NCBI GenBank assembly: GCA_028023455.1
Contig: JAQFVV010000142.1
Location: 231,501-295,500, forward strand
DNA length: 64,000 nucleotides
Direction: 5' to 3'
Source: Epiperipatus broadwayi
Lineage: Eukaryota; Onychophora; Udeonychophora; Euonychophora; Peripatidae
The notes under the pieces were generated by a model. That model saw nothing but the letters and a program-made list of their open reading frames with translations. It did not search any database and was not told the DNA's origin. The stretch's first letter is position 1. Every line of letters begins with the position of its first letter. A program made the position numbers and the translations under genes. Of this stretch, positions 1 to 11,639 are shown in pieces.

Positions 1-223
1 TTTGTTAGTCTGCTTTCAAAAACAAGTTATATCTGCCTGTTTATTGAGATTTATTTAAACTTCTTTGAAATATAAATTTCAATCTCATTCAATTAATTGT
101 CAATCTTTATTGTCCACATTTATCTCTTTATTACAATAAAAAGATTGCCTTGACAACAAACAGGTTGAAATTTTTGGTATTGTTTAGGTATGAACTGCTT
201 TCATATATATATATATATATAGT

Positions 224-577
224 ATAGGGTATATGAGCACAGACTTTCAGATGACCCAGCATTCTCCACTCTATCTAATAACACTGATACACCCAAGCAC
301 ATATATGCTGAAAAGATAAATAATCACCAATATACGTATTTTAATGCTAAACCAGCAATCATCAGTTGGTCCAGATTATCATCTCCCACACATATATACT
401 ATAAGTGCTCAGATATATATATATATTAAGATAGACAATCTTCATACTTTAATGGATAAGCTCCAATCTGTTACACACTCCAACTCTTCAACCGTCCATT
501 CAATTGAAAACCTGATGATGGAATGCTCGAAGGCCACCCTGAGGCTGAGATTTTTGTCACACCCATGTTGACCTAAG
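224..577 (-). repeat. SINE-like interspersed repeat, copy A
   Basis: This is one of at least five related copies in the window (others near 702, 17075, 22655 and 41780). Shared landmarks are GCTGAAAAGATAAATAATC, an AATATACGTAT block, an ACCAGCAATCATCAG block and a CAGTGCTCAG-like block near 395-410. In the better copies the outer end, read on the minus strand, has a tRNA-like promoter B box (GAGTTCAAATC). Here that end is degenerate. The assignment rests on internal repetition. I do not recognise the family by name. Confidence 0.55.
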
Positions 578-701
578 ATCAATCTGAACCCCACATGTAC
601 AGGACATAATCCACTTAATACATATGCAAAGATGGGCAGATATCTCTACAATGTAATAACTGAAATACAGGCTTATTATATACCTGTGTCTATATATGTA
701 A

Positions 702-842
702 TATAGGGTATGTGAGCACAGACTTTCAGATGACCCATCACTCTCCACTCTATCTAATAACACTGATACCCTCAAGCACATATATGCTGAAAAGATAAAT
801 AATCACCAATATACGTATTTCATGCTAAGCCAGCAATCATCA
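702..842 (-). repeat. SINE-like interspersed repeat, copy B (partial)
   Basis: It repeats the first ~135 bases of copy A almost exactly (GTGAGCACAGACTTTCAGAT, then the same AATAACACTGATA and GCTGAAAAGATAAATAATC blocks), in the same orientation about 478 bp downstream. It stops at a short TATATA run near 842. It is either an independent insertion or a local duplication of copy A. Confidence 0.55.
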
Positions 843-2793
843 TATATATATTGTGAGAGTACCATATGAGCCTCACCTAAAACAATTTGTGTTTCTTTGT
901 GAATTTAACTGTGCCTATATCGAATCAACAGATATAAATAACATACACCTATCTTAAGCTTTTCATATATCAGCTATATACATAAACTAGTTAGTATTAA
1001 AAGAATAATTCTAAAGATGAATAATTCTAATTTGTTTATACACATACACATAAATAAATGTTTCTAACTAATAGTATTTTTTTTTATTAACTAAAACTTG
1101 ACATTTGACAAAGCTTTAAGTCAACATTGCATTTTTATCAGTTGAAACAAAGGAAATAAACGTTTGGAGTTCATTACAAATTGTATATTTTAAACAATAG
1201 AGAGCGTGAGTATGATTATGTGATATGCTTGCAGAAATTAATCCAGTATAAAAATGAACTAATATTGTTATATAATAATCTTCTATTTAGTTATCAAGGC
1301 ATTAACTACATCTGAAAATTTAAATATGTTCGAATTTAGAACACATTTAAGAAAAAAAGAAGATTCACTATTTTAAAACTGTCTTCAAGTAATTAATTTA
1401 CTTACTTTTAATATTATAAAGTACTATAAAAAAATAATCATTGAAATTGACAAGGTTATAAAAGAAATCAACGTCTTTGAAATGAGTTTTCAAAATATAT
1501 GTTTAAAAAGACCTAAAGATGTTCTTTGGCTAGACAATTTATTCCAAGGATTTCTGTTGATGTTTTAAACTTGAACATGTAAATTTATTCCTACTTAATG
1601 CCTAAAGTATAATCATCATAATTTCCACTAAAAAAAGTTGCCTTAATAATGGAGTATTATATTGAAGAAGATTTTAAATATTTTACTACACAAATATTTA
1701 AAAGAATGAATATTTGGATTACCTCTTCGAAGGATAATCAAGGAACTTTACCTTTCAACATTCATCATCATTTTATTTTGTCTAAAGAAGAATATGAAAC
1801 CATTATTCTTTCGAATCTTGGAATACTTCGTTGTGTACTTTAATAATTCTTAAACTTTATTTCCTTTGGGGATAATTATATTTACGTGGAAAAATTACTT
1901 TGTATATTAAATTGGAGAACTGATAAGATGAACGTTTTATTTTTATTTATTTAATAAAATTTAGATGTTGATATTTTGATATATGCTCTGGTGAAAGTGA
2001 CGGCTGACTAAGGTAAATGTTTTTAAATTATTTCAATTTGGAAGTAAGTTTTATTATATTCCAAATTGAACCTTACCTGACAATTATCATAATTTTTTTT
2101 TAAACAATAACATAATATCAGAATACATTCTATTATTAATCTAGTGTGAATGGATGTTATCTTATATAGACATATAACACACACTGAATCATTTTAATGA
2201 CATGATACGTAGATTTATAATGTATGGTGATATTATTTATTGTACACATGATATTAAATTATATATATGTAAATAATTACATTATGTTTTTTTACGAATG
2301 TTAAATAGTTTATTATTATATATATATAAGCATAAATTATAATTGTAAATTTTAATATTTTTATTATTTATGTGATAATATTTTTGTTTTTATTACGGAC
2401 TAAAATGTGTTAAACTTGATTTTAAAATTAAACAGGTCTCGTTTGTTTATTTTATTTAGTCATTTTATAAAACCAATAATTATAAATATATACACACACA
2501 TATATATATTGAATCAACTTAGTGATTTAATATTTATAAAAAAGTTATATATAGCTTATACTAAATTTATCATTACTATGGGATATTTGTGGAAATGCCT
2601 GAAGAGAGTCAATTGCGATTTCTACTCTGAGCTTGAATTCCAAGAGTAACTAAGTTATTAATAGAGGAGTGGATTGGATTATATTTTAAGTCACATCATC
2701 CATTGCATTCTATAAGAAGACTCAAAGTCTGACTATAGGTAGATGTGACTTTCTCAAGTCCTGAAAAGAATCGTCCTGTTATAATATATATAT
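843..2793. other. AT-rich non-coding stretch
   Basis: No supported gene. Open frames here are short (for example 64 codons at 1649-1843 and 80 codons at 2407-2649, both rich in I, Y, K and N) and have no recognisable motif. A short inverted repeat (AAGTCACATC near 2690, GATGTGACTT near 2743) is present. Confidence 0.5.
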
Positions 2794-2967
2794 ACTATTA
2801 ATTTTGATGAAGCTAAGGTTGTCTTCTTTGAGAGAAATGAAAACAAAAGAAGAATTAAAGAATCTTTATTATTGAAAATTTATTATTCTGAAGCAATTAA
2901 CTTATTTAAGAGTTCTTTTAATATTAAGGGTGGATGGGAAGTGAATGGATTTGTGGGTAATGGTTAA
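2794..2967 (+). pseudogene. Penelope-like element, C-terminal remnant downstream of GIY-YIG
   Basis: One frame stays open for about 57 codons and reads FDEAKVVFFERNENKRRIKES, then IKGGWEVN near its end, before a TAA. The F(D)xAK(V/I)-x-E-x-N-x-KRRIKES pattern resembles the segment after the GIY-YIG endonuclease in Penelope-like retroelement proteins, where an FDxxK(I/V) stretch is followed by KR(K/R)xxE. No upstream catalytic part is visible, so this is a 3' fragment. It is followed by a hairpin plus GAAA box typical of PLE tails. The assignment is by motif resemblance only. Confidence 0.45.
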
Positions 2968-3004
2968 TATTATATATATTGTATAGTTTTTGTAGTTCTT
3001 TACA

Positions 3005-3045
3005 CTTGAGAAGTCTGCTTGTAGCAGTGAAACCTTGGGTTGTGT
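3005..3045 (+). ncRNA. Degenerate hammerhead-like hairpin of a PLE tail
   Basis: A CTGC/GCAG stem with loop TTGTA is followed directly by TGAAAC, the arrangement of hammerhead helix II plus the GAAA box seen in PLE terminal repeats. The CTGATGA box expected 5' of helix II is not preserved (TTGAGAAG instead), so the motif should be inactive. It lies about 40 bases after the PLE protein remnant, where PLEs carry this motif. Confidence 0.35.
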
Positions 3046-3097
3046 TTTAATATTATTTTTATGCTGGTCTAGTTGAATTTTGGATTTGGGGTAATTC

Positions 3098-3100
<3 letters not shown>

Positions 3101-3134
<34 letters not shown>
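3101..3134. repeat. (TA)n microsatellite
   Basis: An uninterrupted TA dinucleotide run directly abutting the TGTACCCTTA left end of the 3135-7383 unit. Confidence 0.9.
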
Positions 3135-3137
<3 letters not shown>

Positions 3138-6100
3138 ACCCTTACTTCTCGATGTATAATATAATTTGAAATACAACTAGCTCAATTAAATTATAATGCT
3201 CAGTTAAAATTTGCATGTTTATCTTTAATATACTTTTATATTATCATATTCCAATTGAATTTATTATCAATTATCAAAATCAATATAATTCTATAATATG
3301 TACTAATTAAATAAATATTTATTAAATCATGAGACTGTGAAGTAAAGTTACAAAGTAATAAGTAGATTTACATTGAGTCAATATCTTCCAAAAACATTGT
3401 CTCAATGGCATAAGAATACTATTACCTCCCTATTATCTTATTACTACATCTACAGCACTCTTATGGCTTTTAAATAAAATAAATTATCTTTAATAATAAT
3501 AAATAAATCTCAACTTTTCTTAAGGAAATATAATTAAATAATCTCAGGCTCTTCTAATTATCTTAAAGTAATAATAACTCATGTAAATAAGTATGATAAG
3601 GGATTTTATATCAAACCTAAATACACCTAACTTATTCTAATAATAATTATAATGAACAATACTACTTTTAGGGTATAACTCAACCTTATCTATTTCTATT
3701 ATATTACTAATTATTAAATAAATAAATAACCATGTGTATATCTTTTATTTTCATATAATATCTTAATTTTGGAATAGATCAAAATCTTATAATTTAATAA
3801 TCTGTGGCAATAAATAATATTGTATTCTTATATTGTATTATATCCATCTTATGACCATTGTAATATAATATGTTAATGTCAATCAATTCTTATAAATGAT
3901 ATCAAGAAAATATTGTTTATTTCTAATATCAATAATAAATTCATATTGTGCAAATATTATGTTTATTCAAATTATCTGCTGTCAAATGCTGTGGTGCAAA
4001 ATAATGAACTCGACACACTTTTAAAACAAATTAAACAAATTTATTTACATTAACTTTGATTAAAAATTTATTTACAATATTTACAGTTCAAATTAGAAAA
4101 ACAAAGAAAATAAAAATAAGAAAATAATAATACAAGATGTTTACACTGTTATTAGCTCATACTCCTATTAAATAATCTATACATTCTTTTAAAATAATCT
4201 ACTAATAACATTGAAGTATGTTTTCAAACTTAGACTTTAAATAAATATCAGTGAACTTTAATTATTACAACCCAAGATTTATGTAAACAATATTTATGTA
4301 GCATATGTAAACAATTAAACTTTACTAATTAAATTGCTACATCATTTAAGTATTATTGTTATTCATTTCATAATGTACTAACATATGTTCACTTTAATAT
4401 CAGCATTACTTTAATAGCATATATGTACAAACTAATGTATCTTTGTAATGTAATAAAATAATTGATTATAATTTATATTTTATTTAATGCAATTCATGCT
4501 ACATGTTTTATCAAATATGCATTACATACATGTACTGTTAAAATAATAATATTTAAATTATTCATTAATTTCAAATTCATAAAGTATTATATTAGATAAA
4601 TTCTATGATTCTTTTCTATGTAAAATTAATACTCTACTTTATGTGTTATTCTACTCCTTCTTAATAAATTTCTATCTACAAAACATCCTCTAAACTTATT
4701 TAAAATTTCCGGAAAACAACCTTCAACTTTAAATAAATACTAATTATCCAAACTATTTATACTTCATCATCTATATTCGGTAAATCTTCAATCCAAATAT
4801 AAACTTCTACATAAAACTTAACTTAATTTATCCAATAAAACAAAAAATAAAATATAGACTTTTAAATCTCTTCCTAACTTGCAATAAAATAACTACCTAT
4901 GAATAATAAATATAATTCTAATACTATAACATAAAATATCAAAGTTTATTTACGAAAGAATCATATAATTATTTCTAAGCTTCTTATGTAATGTTGCATC
5001 GTATTTATATCATAAATTCAAATTATGCATATTTAAATAAAACTGTCACTGCCAATATAATGTGTGTGTATTTTTAAAATATTCATACATTCATTCAACA
5101 ATAACATATCATTCGGTTGATCTAAAGAAAAACATATTAAATACATCAAAATTATTATTATTATGATACAATTTTTACCATCAATAATGATTTAATGTAC
5201 AGTCCATCTTCCAATATTCTTCGGAATTACAGCTTCATAAAATAATTCACATTTACACTCACGATCATTCTTTAACATATTCTGTGTTATATTAATTATA
5301 AAATAAACTTATGCAATTAATCATTATATTATTTTTAGTTACTATTTTAAGAAATGTACCTATCTTATTTTTAATAGATTAATAATATTTAAATTTTATA
5401 TTAGATAAATAAAACAGAATTCATATTACGTAACTCCAGCGATGTCTTCTTTTCACCATAATAGTTCTTAAATCCTAGGTACACATTCACTAAAACACCA
5501 TTTCCGTTTTCCAGTCCATCACGTGTTTTTTAAAAGTTTATGAAAAATGAAAACGTTCTTTTAAAATAAAATAAAAGTTAATTCTTCCATAAGAAATAAA
5601 ATAAAATTAAAATAGTTTATAGGATCCTGATTTAGTTCTTTCTAGAATATTATTCAAAGTTATTATTTTAAATTAGTCTATAGTTTATGAAAAGTTATCA
5701 TTTAATTATTTTAAATTGACTGGGACGTCCACATATTATTTGCGCATTCCATAACAAAATATCCAGGTAAGAATAAGCTTCTTTATCTATAAACGACCAG
5801 CGTTTAAATTATTTCAATATAATAATTTTTATTATATTAAGACTTTTAGCTAATTATATTTTCAATTTATTTGCCTTCCAAAATTGTCAATATTCAGTCT
5901 TTTAAACATAAAGACTTAACAAGGCAAGTATTTATAAAACTACTTTTATTTCTAATATCTTTACTTAAGATATATATTTAAATTTATAGCTTGCAAAAAA
6001 TACTTTCTTCCTAAAGAAGTATTTTATTCTTTAAAATATCTATTTTCTAATAGTCAATAGCAATTAACTTTTAAAATTATATACTGTCCAAAATACTACT

Positions 6101-7383
6101 TTTCTCCGTCTCGTAATTTTCCGAACTAATCCAGCGTTTGTCATATCTCTAGTATAAAGTTTCCGATATATTTTCACTATATATGATGTTCCCATGACTA
6201 TTTGCTTGTAAATTGAGCTTAATAGAGACGAATGATAGGGAAAAATTAAATTAACACTGCATGTTTATCATTTAAAATTTCTATAACTTATTTACAAAGA
6301 CACTCTTATAATTTTGAAAAATGATTTTAAAAGCGTCTATCAAATTTACATAGCTATTTTTTAATAACACAATTAACTTGAAAATTCAATCATGAAGTCC
6401 TCTCCTAACAATTGAATTGAGCTTTTATACCGGAAGAAACTTCCCATTTGATTGGTAGATTAAACAATCAACTTGCTGGCTCATTTACATATTTTACCAA
6501 CAACACAAAATTAAAAATAAATAATGGCTTATTTAATATTTAATATTTATTACATTATTAAATTTCTAAAATAATCTTTATCATTTATCTAAATCTATTA
6601 AACATTTTTTAAAAATATTCTTACTTATTTGATTTTAATTTTAACTTTTATAAGATTATTTAAAATAAACTAAGTATTTTATACGTTATATTTTTAAAGC
6701 AATATTTTAAAATCAGATTTAATATTTTACATTAAATATCTTTATTTTTATCTCGTAATAACTCACGTATTATTTATAAATTTTATAACATAATTTTTAA
6801 AATAGTCTTGCAACTTTACTAAATAACTTCCAAGCATGTGTGTGTATATCTAACTAACATCTGTTTTTTATAACACAAGAAACGCTTGTCATCGTCTAAA
6901 AATAAACTAACAATTGCATTTTTTTAAAATAAATATTTTTTAAATAAACAAGATATTATAAGAGATTTTAAAATAATTATTCGATATTATTAAAATCAAA
7001 TATTAATCTTCTATTTAAGTACTTATAATAATTAAAAATATTTATATTCTTTTATAATATTATTTCATCAACAATAAATATATACATTTAATCTTACTTG
7101 TCTTTTAAACACTTTTAGTAATAAATACCTATTTATTAAATATATTAATGCAGTATTGATTATGGCCATTTTTCCCAACTATATATTATAATCATCATCC
7201 TTTAAAATGTCTCTCTCAATATCAGCACAATTTCACATATCAAATATTCATAAATTGCTTTAATTAAACCTTTTGAAATATTACTATAAGCAAAATTAAC
7301 ATCACATATTCAAATATATCTTAAATTTAAAATTTTTAATAGATTAGCACAAAATTAGATGGTGACCCATACAAAAGGGCACA
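3135..7383 (-). mobile_element. Cryptic 4.25-kb AT-rich unit with TGTRCCCTT inverted ends
   Basis: Both edges sit exactly at (TA)n tracts. The left end reads TGTACCCTTA and the right end, on the complementary strand, reads TGTGCCCTTT: an imperfect 10-bp terminal inverted repeat. The left end equals the first ten bases of the LTR at 25129, and its partner LTR at 28409 begins TGTGCCCTTA. The interior has no open frame of note and is conspicuously poor in G on the plus strand. A minus-strand CCAAT and TATAAAAG pair lies near 6422-6455. I found no internal direct repeats, so a conventional LTR-internal-LTR structure is not evident. It may be a very long solo LTR, a non-autonomous element, or two unrelated ends by coincidence. 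Confidence 0.4.
6422..6429 (-). promoter_or_regulatory. Candidate TATA box (minus strand)
   Basis: The minus strand reads TATAAAAGCTC, with CCAAT about 22 bases upstream (6451-6455) and a TCAATT initiator-like sequence roughly 20-25 bases downstream. The local base composition is less AT-rich than its surroundings. It would drive leftward transcription inside the cryptic 3135-7383 unit. No transcript evidence is available. Confidence 0.35.
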
Positions 7384-7394
7384 ATATATATATA

Positions 7395-7886
7395 TGTTAA
7401 AACGAAGATTTGCACGGGTTAAATATATAAAATACATATTTTGCAGGTTCATCCGTGTTAAAAACTTTTTAATACCAATACACTGACGTTTCGACTTGGT
7501 CACACAAGCCATCCACAGAGTTATAAAAAGGTAGAAAGACGGTTGTAGAGGCGCTACAATCACTGGTTTGAATAAAACATTAAAAATCCCACCAATAGCA
7601 AAAATGTTAAATTTAAGAATGTTTTTTAAGGAAATCTTTCCAAATAGGAGGAAGTTTGCACGTATCATCTCGTGCAAACTTCCTCCTATTTGGAAAGATT
7701 TCCTTAAAAAACATTCTTAAATTTAACATTTTTGCTATTGGTGGGATTTTTAATGTTTTATTCAAACCAGTGATTGTAGCGCCCTACAACAGTCTTTCTA
7801 CCTTTTAACTCTGTGGATAGCTTGTATGACCAGACGTCAGTGTATTGGTATTAAAAAGTTTTTAACATGGATGAATCCAAAATATG

Positions 7887-7893
<7 letters not shown>
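7395..7893. mobile_element. Palindrome of two inverted Penelope-like tail copies
   Basis: The arms at about 7427-7662 and 7671-7893 are inverted copies of one ~230-bp sequence around an 8-base centre (TATCATCT). Landmarks in each arm are TTTCCTTAAAAAACATTC, TTGGTGGGATTTTTAATG, a CTTG/CAAG hairpin next to a GAAA-type box, and GTGTATTGGTATTAAAAAG. A diverged third copy lies at 12592-12830. On the minus strand of the left arm, GACCAAGTCGAAACGTCAG gives a hammerhead-like helix II plus GAAA. The arms have small indels, so the palindrome has aged. A 113-codon open frame across the left arm is probably not a gene. Confidence 0.55.

Positions 7894-7980
<87 letters not shown>
7890..7980. repeat. (TA)n microsatellite, about 91 bp
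   Basis: A perfect TA run between the PLE palindrome and the stop codon of the LINE. Read on the LINE's strand, it follows GGTTGATGA directly and serves as the element's 3' tail. Confidence 0.95.
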
Positions 7981-7983
<3 letters not shown>

Positions 7984-10900
7984 TCAACCATTATCAATCC
8001 ACTGCAGGATGAAGGTCTCTCCAAGTTTAATCCATCTTCTCCGATCTTTAGCTTCTCTTTTCCACAACACCCCTGCACATTTTCTTATTTCATCCATCCA
8101 TCTCACATGTGGTCTCTTTCTGGGTCTTTTACAATCTCTTGGAATCCAGTTTAAAATTTCAATTGTCCATCTATTATCATTTCTTCTAGCAATATGTCCA
8201 GCCCAACTCCATTTCAATCTTTTAATTTTTTCAATAAGGTCAGTAACACCTGTTTGTTGTCTTACCCATACATTGCATTTTCGATCTCTTCTTGTTACTC
8301 CCAACATACATCTCTCCATACTCCTTTGAGTGGTCTGAAGTCTCTGTATTGCTCTTCTATTAAGTGTCCAAGTCTCAGATCCATAAGTAAGAACTGGTAA
8401 AACACATTTGTTAAAAACCATTCTTTTCAAACACATAGGCATATTTCCTTTTAGTATCAAGTTATTTCTACCAAAAGCACTCCAACCAAGTTTAATTCTA
8501 TGATTAATTTCCTCCATTATGTTTCCATCTGTATTAATAATCTGACCTAGGTATTTGTAACTGTTAACTTCTTTTAATTCTGCATAATCAATCTTTATTT
8601 TCATATTTTGAGCAAATCGATTAAACATTACTTTAGTCTTTTTAACATTTATCTTTAGTCCTACTTTTCTACTTTTATCTGCTAATTCCTGCAACATTTC
8701 CTGCAGCTCTGAAGCATTATTTGCAAAAACAACTACATCATCTGCAAAATCTAAATGACTTAAATACTCTCCATTTACTTTCATTCCTTTAGTTTCCCAT
8801 TTTAATCCACAAAATACTTCTTGCAGCACTGCTGTAAAAAGTTTTGGAGATATGGAGTCACCTTGCCTTACACCTTTCTCAATGTTGATTTTTCCAGTAT
8901 CATTATGTAATCTAATTGTTGCTATTGCATTTTTATAAATATTCTTTAAAATATGACAATATCCTGGATCTATACCTTGATGATCCAATGCTTTAATCAC
9001 TGAAGAAATGTGTATAGAATCGAATGCCTTTTCATAATCTACAAATCCAAAACATAATGACAACTCATATTCATTTGTCCTTTCTATGACTTCTCTCAAT
9101 ACCTGGATATGATCTATTGTACTAAAACCACTTTTAAATCCAGCTTGTTCTCTTGGTTGGTGGAAATCCAAAGTTCTCTGTAGACGAGTTGTAATTATCT
9201 TGGTAAAAATTTTATATAAAACTGATAAAAGGCTGATAGGTCTGTAATTTCTAATATCTTCTTTATCACCTTTTTTAAATATTAATATTATTACTGCATT
9301 CTTCCAATCTTCTGGTACATCTTTATCATTTAGACATTTGGTATATAACTTTGCTAAAATTGTTTCTATTTCTTCACCTCCTTCTTTTAATATATCAATT
9401 ATAATTCCATCATTTCCTGGAGCCTTTCCTTTCTTCATACATTTAATTGCATGTCTCACTTCTTCATTTAAAATTCTGGGCAATTCAGAAGATGTAATAG
9501 ATATAGGAGGTACTTGTTCTTTATTACTATATAATTCTTGATAAAAATCTTCTACCAATTTCATGATGTCATCTCTCTTTTTAGTAATAATTCCATCTTT
9601 TTTTCTTATTGCAGATATAAATTTCCTACCAATACCAAAATGTTGTTTAACATTCTTGAGACTTTTATTTTCTTCTACAGCTTTCCTTGCTATTTCACAG
9701 TTATACTTTCTTATATCATTTTCAACTTTTTTCCGTACCATTTTACAAAATTCGAGATATTCAATTCTTTTTAATACATCATTTTTGTATATCTTCATAT
9801 TCCTTCTTTTCTTCATAAATTCTCTAGTCTCAGTAGAAATTTTATTAGTCAATTGCTGCTTTTTTCTACCAGCTATCTTTGTTGCTGTTTTTAAAAGTAT
9901 ATCAGTTATTTTCATATTAATTTCATTCAAATCTGAAGCATGTTCAAAATCTCCTAACACTTGAAACCTATTTGTAAGTTCTAATTTAAATTCATTAGAA
10001 TGTTTCTGAAGATTAGGAACATCAACTGTAAATATTGTTTTTCTCAATAATTTTTGTCTCTCTAGTTTTACATTAACATGTAACTTACACCTTACTAATT
10101 GATGATCACTTCCTGTGTTAAATTTATTAAGAACATTACAATCTTGAAATATGTATTTCCTGTTAGTCAAAATATAATCCAATTCTGCTATACCTTCATT
10201 TGGATGCTTCCATGTCCATTTCCTTTTAACATTTTTCTCAAAAAATGAATTCATAATATAAAGTTTTTCTTTTTCTGCAAACTCCACAAGTCTATGTCCT
10301 CTCTCATTTCTATTACCATAACCAAAATTACCTACAGCAATTTCATCTTTCATTTGTCTACCAATTCTAGCATTAAAGTCTCCCATAACAATTTTAAAAT
10401 GTTGTTTACTCTGATCAAAAGCTTTTTGTACATCCATATAAAAATCTTCTACTACTTCATCACTATGAGAACTTGTTGGGGCATAAACCTGAATTATCTG
10501 CATTTGGTATCTGCTATTAAGTTGTATAACTAATCTTGCAACTCTGTCCGATACACCATCAATCTCCACAATATTGTTCTTCCACTTTTTATTTATAATG
10601 AATCCTACTCCACTTGTATTTCCAATATGTGTGCCTTTATAATAGAGTATATGTCCACTTTTTAAATCAATTGTTTCTTCACCTTATCTTCTAACTTCAC
10701 AAAGTCCAATAATGTCCCATTTAATATAAGACAATTCTTCTTCTAATTCTTGCAATCTTCCTTCACTTGAAAGTGATCTGCAGTTGTAAGTACCTAAATA
10801 AAAAGTCATCATCAAATGGCAGCCTGGGTCCACAATCAGGGGATTCTTAGCACCCTCCGCCTTCGGCCACCAACCGCTGCCTTGGTTGGTGACTTTACAG

Positions 10901-11267
10901 CCTCCTGGGAATAAGGACCATGCTTTATTTTTGTCTGTCATAATTGTATATATGTATTGGAAAAATATTTATCATTTACACAAACATTCATTCTGCCTTA
11001 TCAGGCACTGAGAAGAAAGACCATGGTGTTTCTCGATCTTAAACTCAGAGGTAAAAAGCCAATAAACTCTCCACGCTGGCTAATGCATGTTGGTGAGCAG
11101 CCCATCCATGTTCATATACTATATGAATAATCACATAGTAATAACAGGTGCAACGACAAGAACGTATGGAGTGGACATTAGGAATTTGCCCTGCTCGGTT
11201 CCTTTAAGGCCTCCAAGAGGAATCAAAGGGTCTCCTTTCAGTTAATAGCAAACTCCTTTCTGCAGCC

Positions 11268-11268
<1 letters not shown>
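7981..11268 (-). mobile_element. Near full-length RTE-type LINE (non-LTR retrotransposon)
   Basis: A ~3.3-kb minus-strand unit. It has a ~330-bp, relatively GC-rich 5' leader (10942-11268), one long endonuclease plus reverse transcriptase reading frame, and essentially no 3' UTR: the TGA stop runs directly into (TA)n. One ORF, an apurinic-type endonuclease, an FADD reverse transcriptase, a WAGHIARR C-terminus, a very short 3' UTR and a microsatellite tail fit the RTE clade. Both ends meet (TA)n tracts (7890-7980, 11269-11305). One in-frame stop breaks the ORF, so this copy is probably not autonomous, but decay is slight. Confidence 0.85.
7984..10941 (-). pseudogene. RTE-type LINE endonuclease/reverse transcriptase, one in-frame stop
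   Basis: Would nick chromosomal DNA and copy the element RNA in place. Translation begins at MTDKNKAWSL (10941) and runs 85 codons through the start of an exonuclease-endonuclease-phosphatase domain (YNCRSLS; GLCEVRR, with the catalytic glutamate), then meets a TAA at 10684-10686. The same frame continues without further stops to 7984. Counting from the Met at 10569, the endonuclease continues with VYAPTSS (28-34), GDFNARIG (63-70) and SDHQLV (154-159). The reverse transcriptase spans about 365-640: GNDGI, NYRPISLL, FVDYEKAFDS (motif A), RQGDSISP (motif B), FADDVVVFA (motif C, ~605) and YLGQII. The C-terminus has LPVLTYGSETW and WAGHIARR. Only one lesion in about 985 codons suggests a fairly recent copy. 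Confidence 0.85.
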
Positions 11269-11304
<36 letters not shown>

Positions 11305-11460
11305 ATTTAACATTAAATGTTAAATTATTTATATATTATATATAATATCTTTTATAATGGGTATTAAACTTTTACATTTATCATATATATATATTGTAAC
11401 GATATATAGATATATCGTTCCCACTTCGTTTGGATCGTTATAATATATATATATATATAA
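11269..11460. repeat. (TA)n tracts with a 48-bp insert bounded by TGTAACGA
   Basis: TA runs (11269-11305, 11386-11394, 11443-11460) surround an AT-rich piece and a 48-bp insert at 11395-11442. The insert starts TGTAACGA and ends TCGTTATA, and contains a perfect 9-bp stem, AACGATATA/TATATCGTT. A ~70-bp segment near 11312-11390 (GTTAAATTATTTATATATTA, then AATGGGTATTA) recurs as a direct copy near 12439-12505, bracketing the PLE remnants between them. Confidence 0.6.
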
Positions 11461-11496
11461 TATGTAAATAATTTAATGGTAAAAGAAATATATTTC

Positions 11497-11554
11497 AAAT
11501 TCTTTAGTAGTACTTTCAATTATGTAGTAATCCTCATCAGCTTTAACTGAATTT
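11497..11554 (-). ncRNA. Hammerhead ribozyme-like motif with intact core (PLE tail)
   Basis: Read on the minus strand: helix I strand AAATTC; CTGATGA core; helix II GATTA/TAATT with loop CTACA; GAAA box; a minimal helix III of 2-3 bp (AGT/ACT); cleavage-type triplet CTA; and the second helix I strand GAATTT. This is the type I arrangement known from Penelope-like elements, whose helix III is very short. Both invariant boxes match consensus, unlike the other copies in this window. The fold was drawn by hand; activity is not shown. Confidence 0.6.
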
Positions 11555-11639
11555 CAAATTTTTTTTATTTTAAAGTTACGTAAATTTTCATAAGCTGTGT
11601 ATGGCCACATTTACAACTTTCCTATTAATAACATTATCA

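Noticed and set aside
7826-8329. Plus-strand frames across the (TA)n at 7.9 kb, encoding long I-Y runs
   Set aside because: They are translations of a TA microsatellite joined to the antisense of the LINE.
9338-9964. Plus-strand frames of 67-133 codons
   Set aside because: They lie antisense to the LINE reverse transcriptase frame and have no motif.
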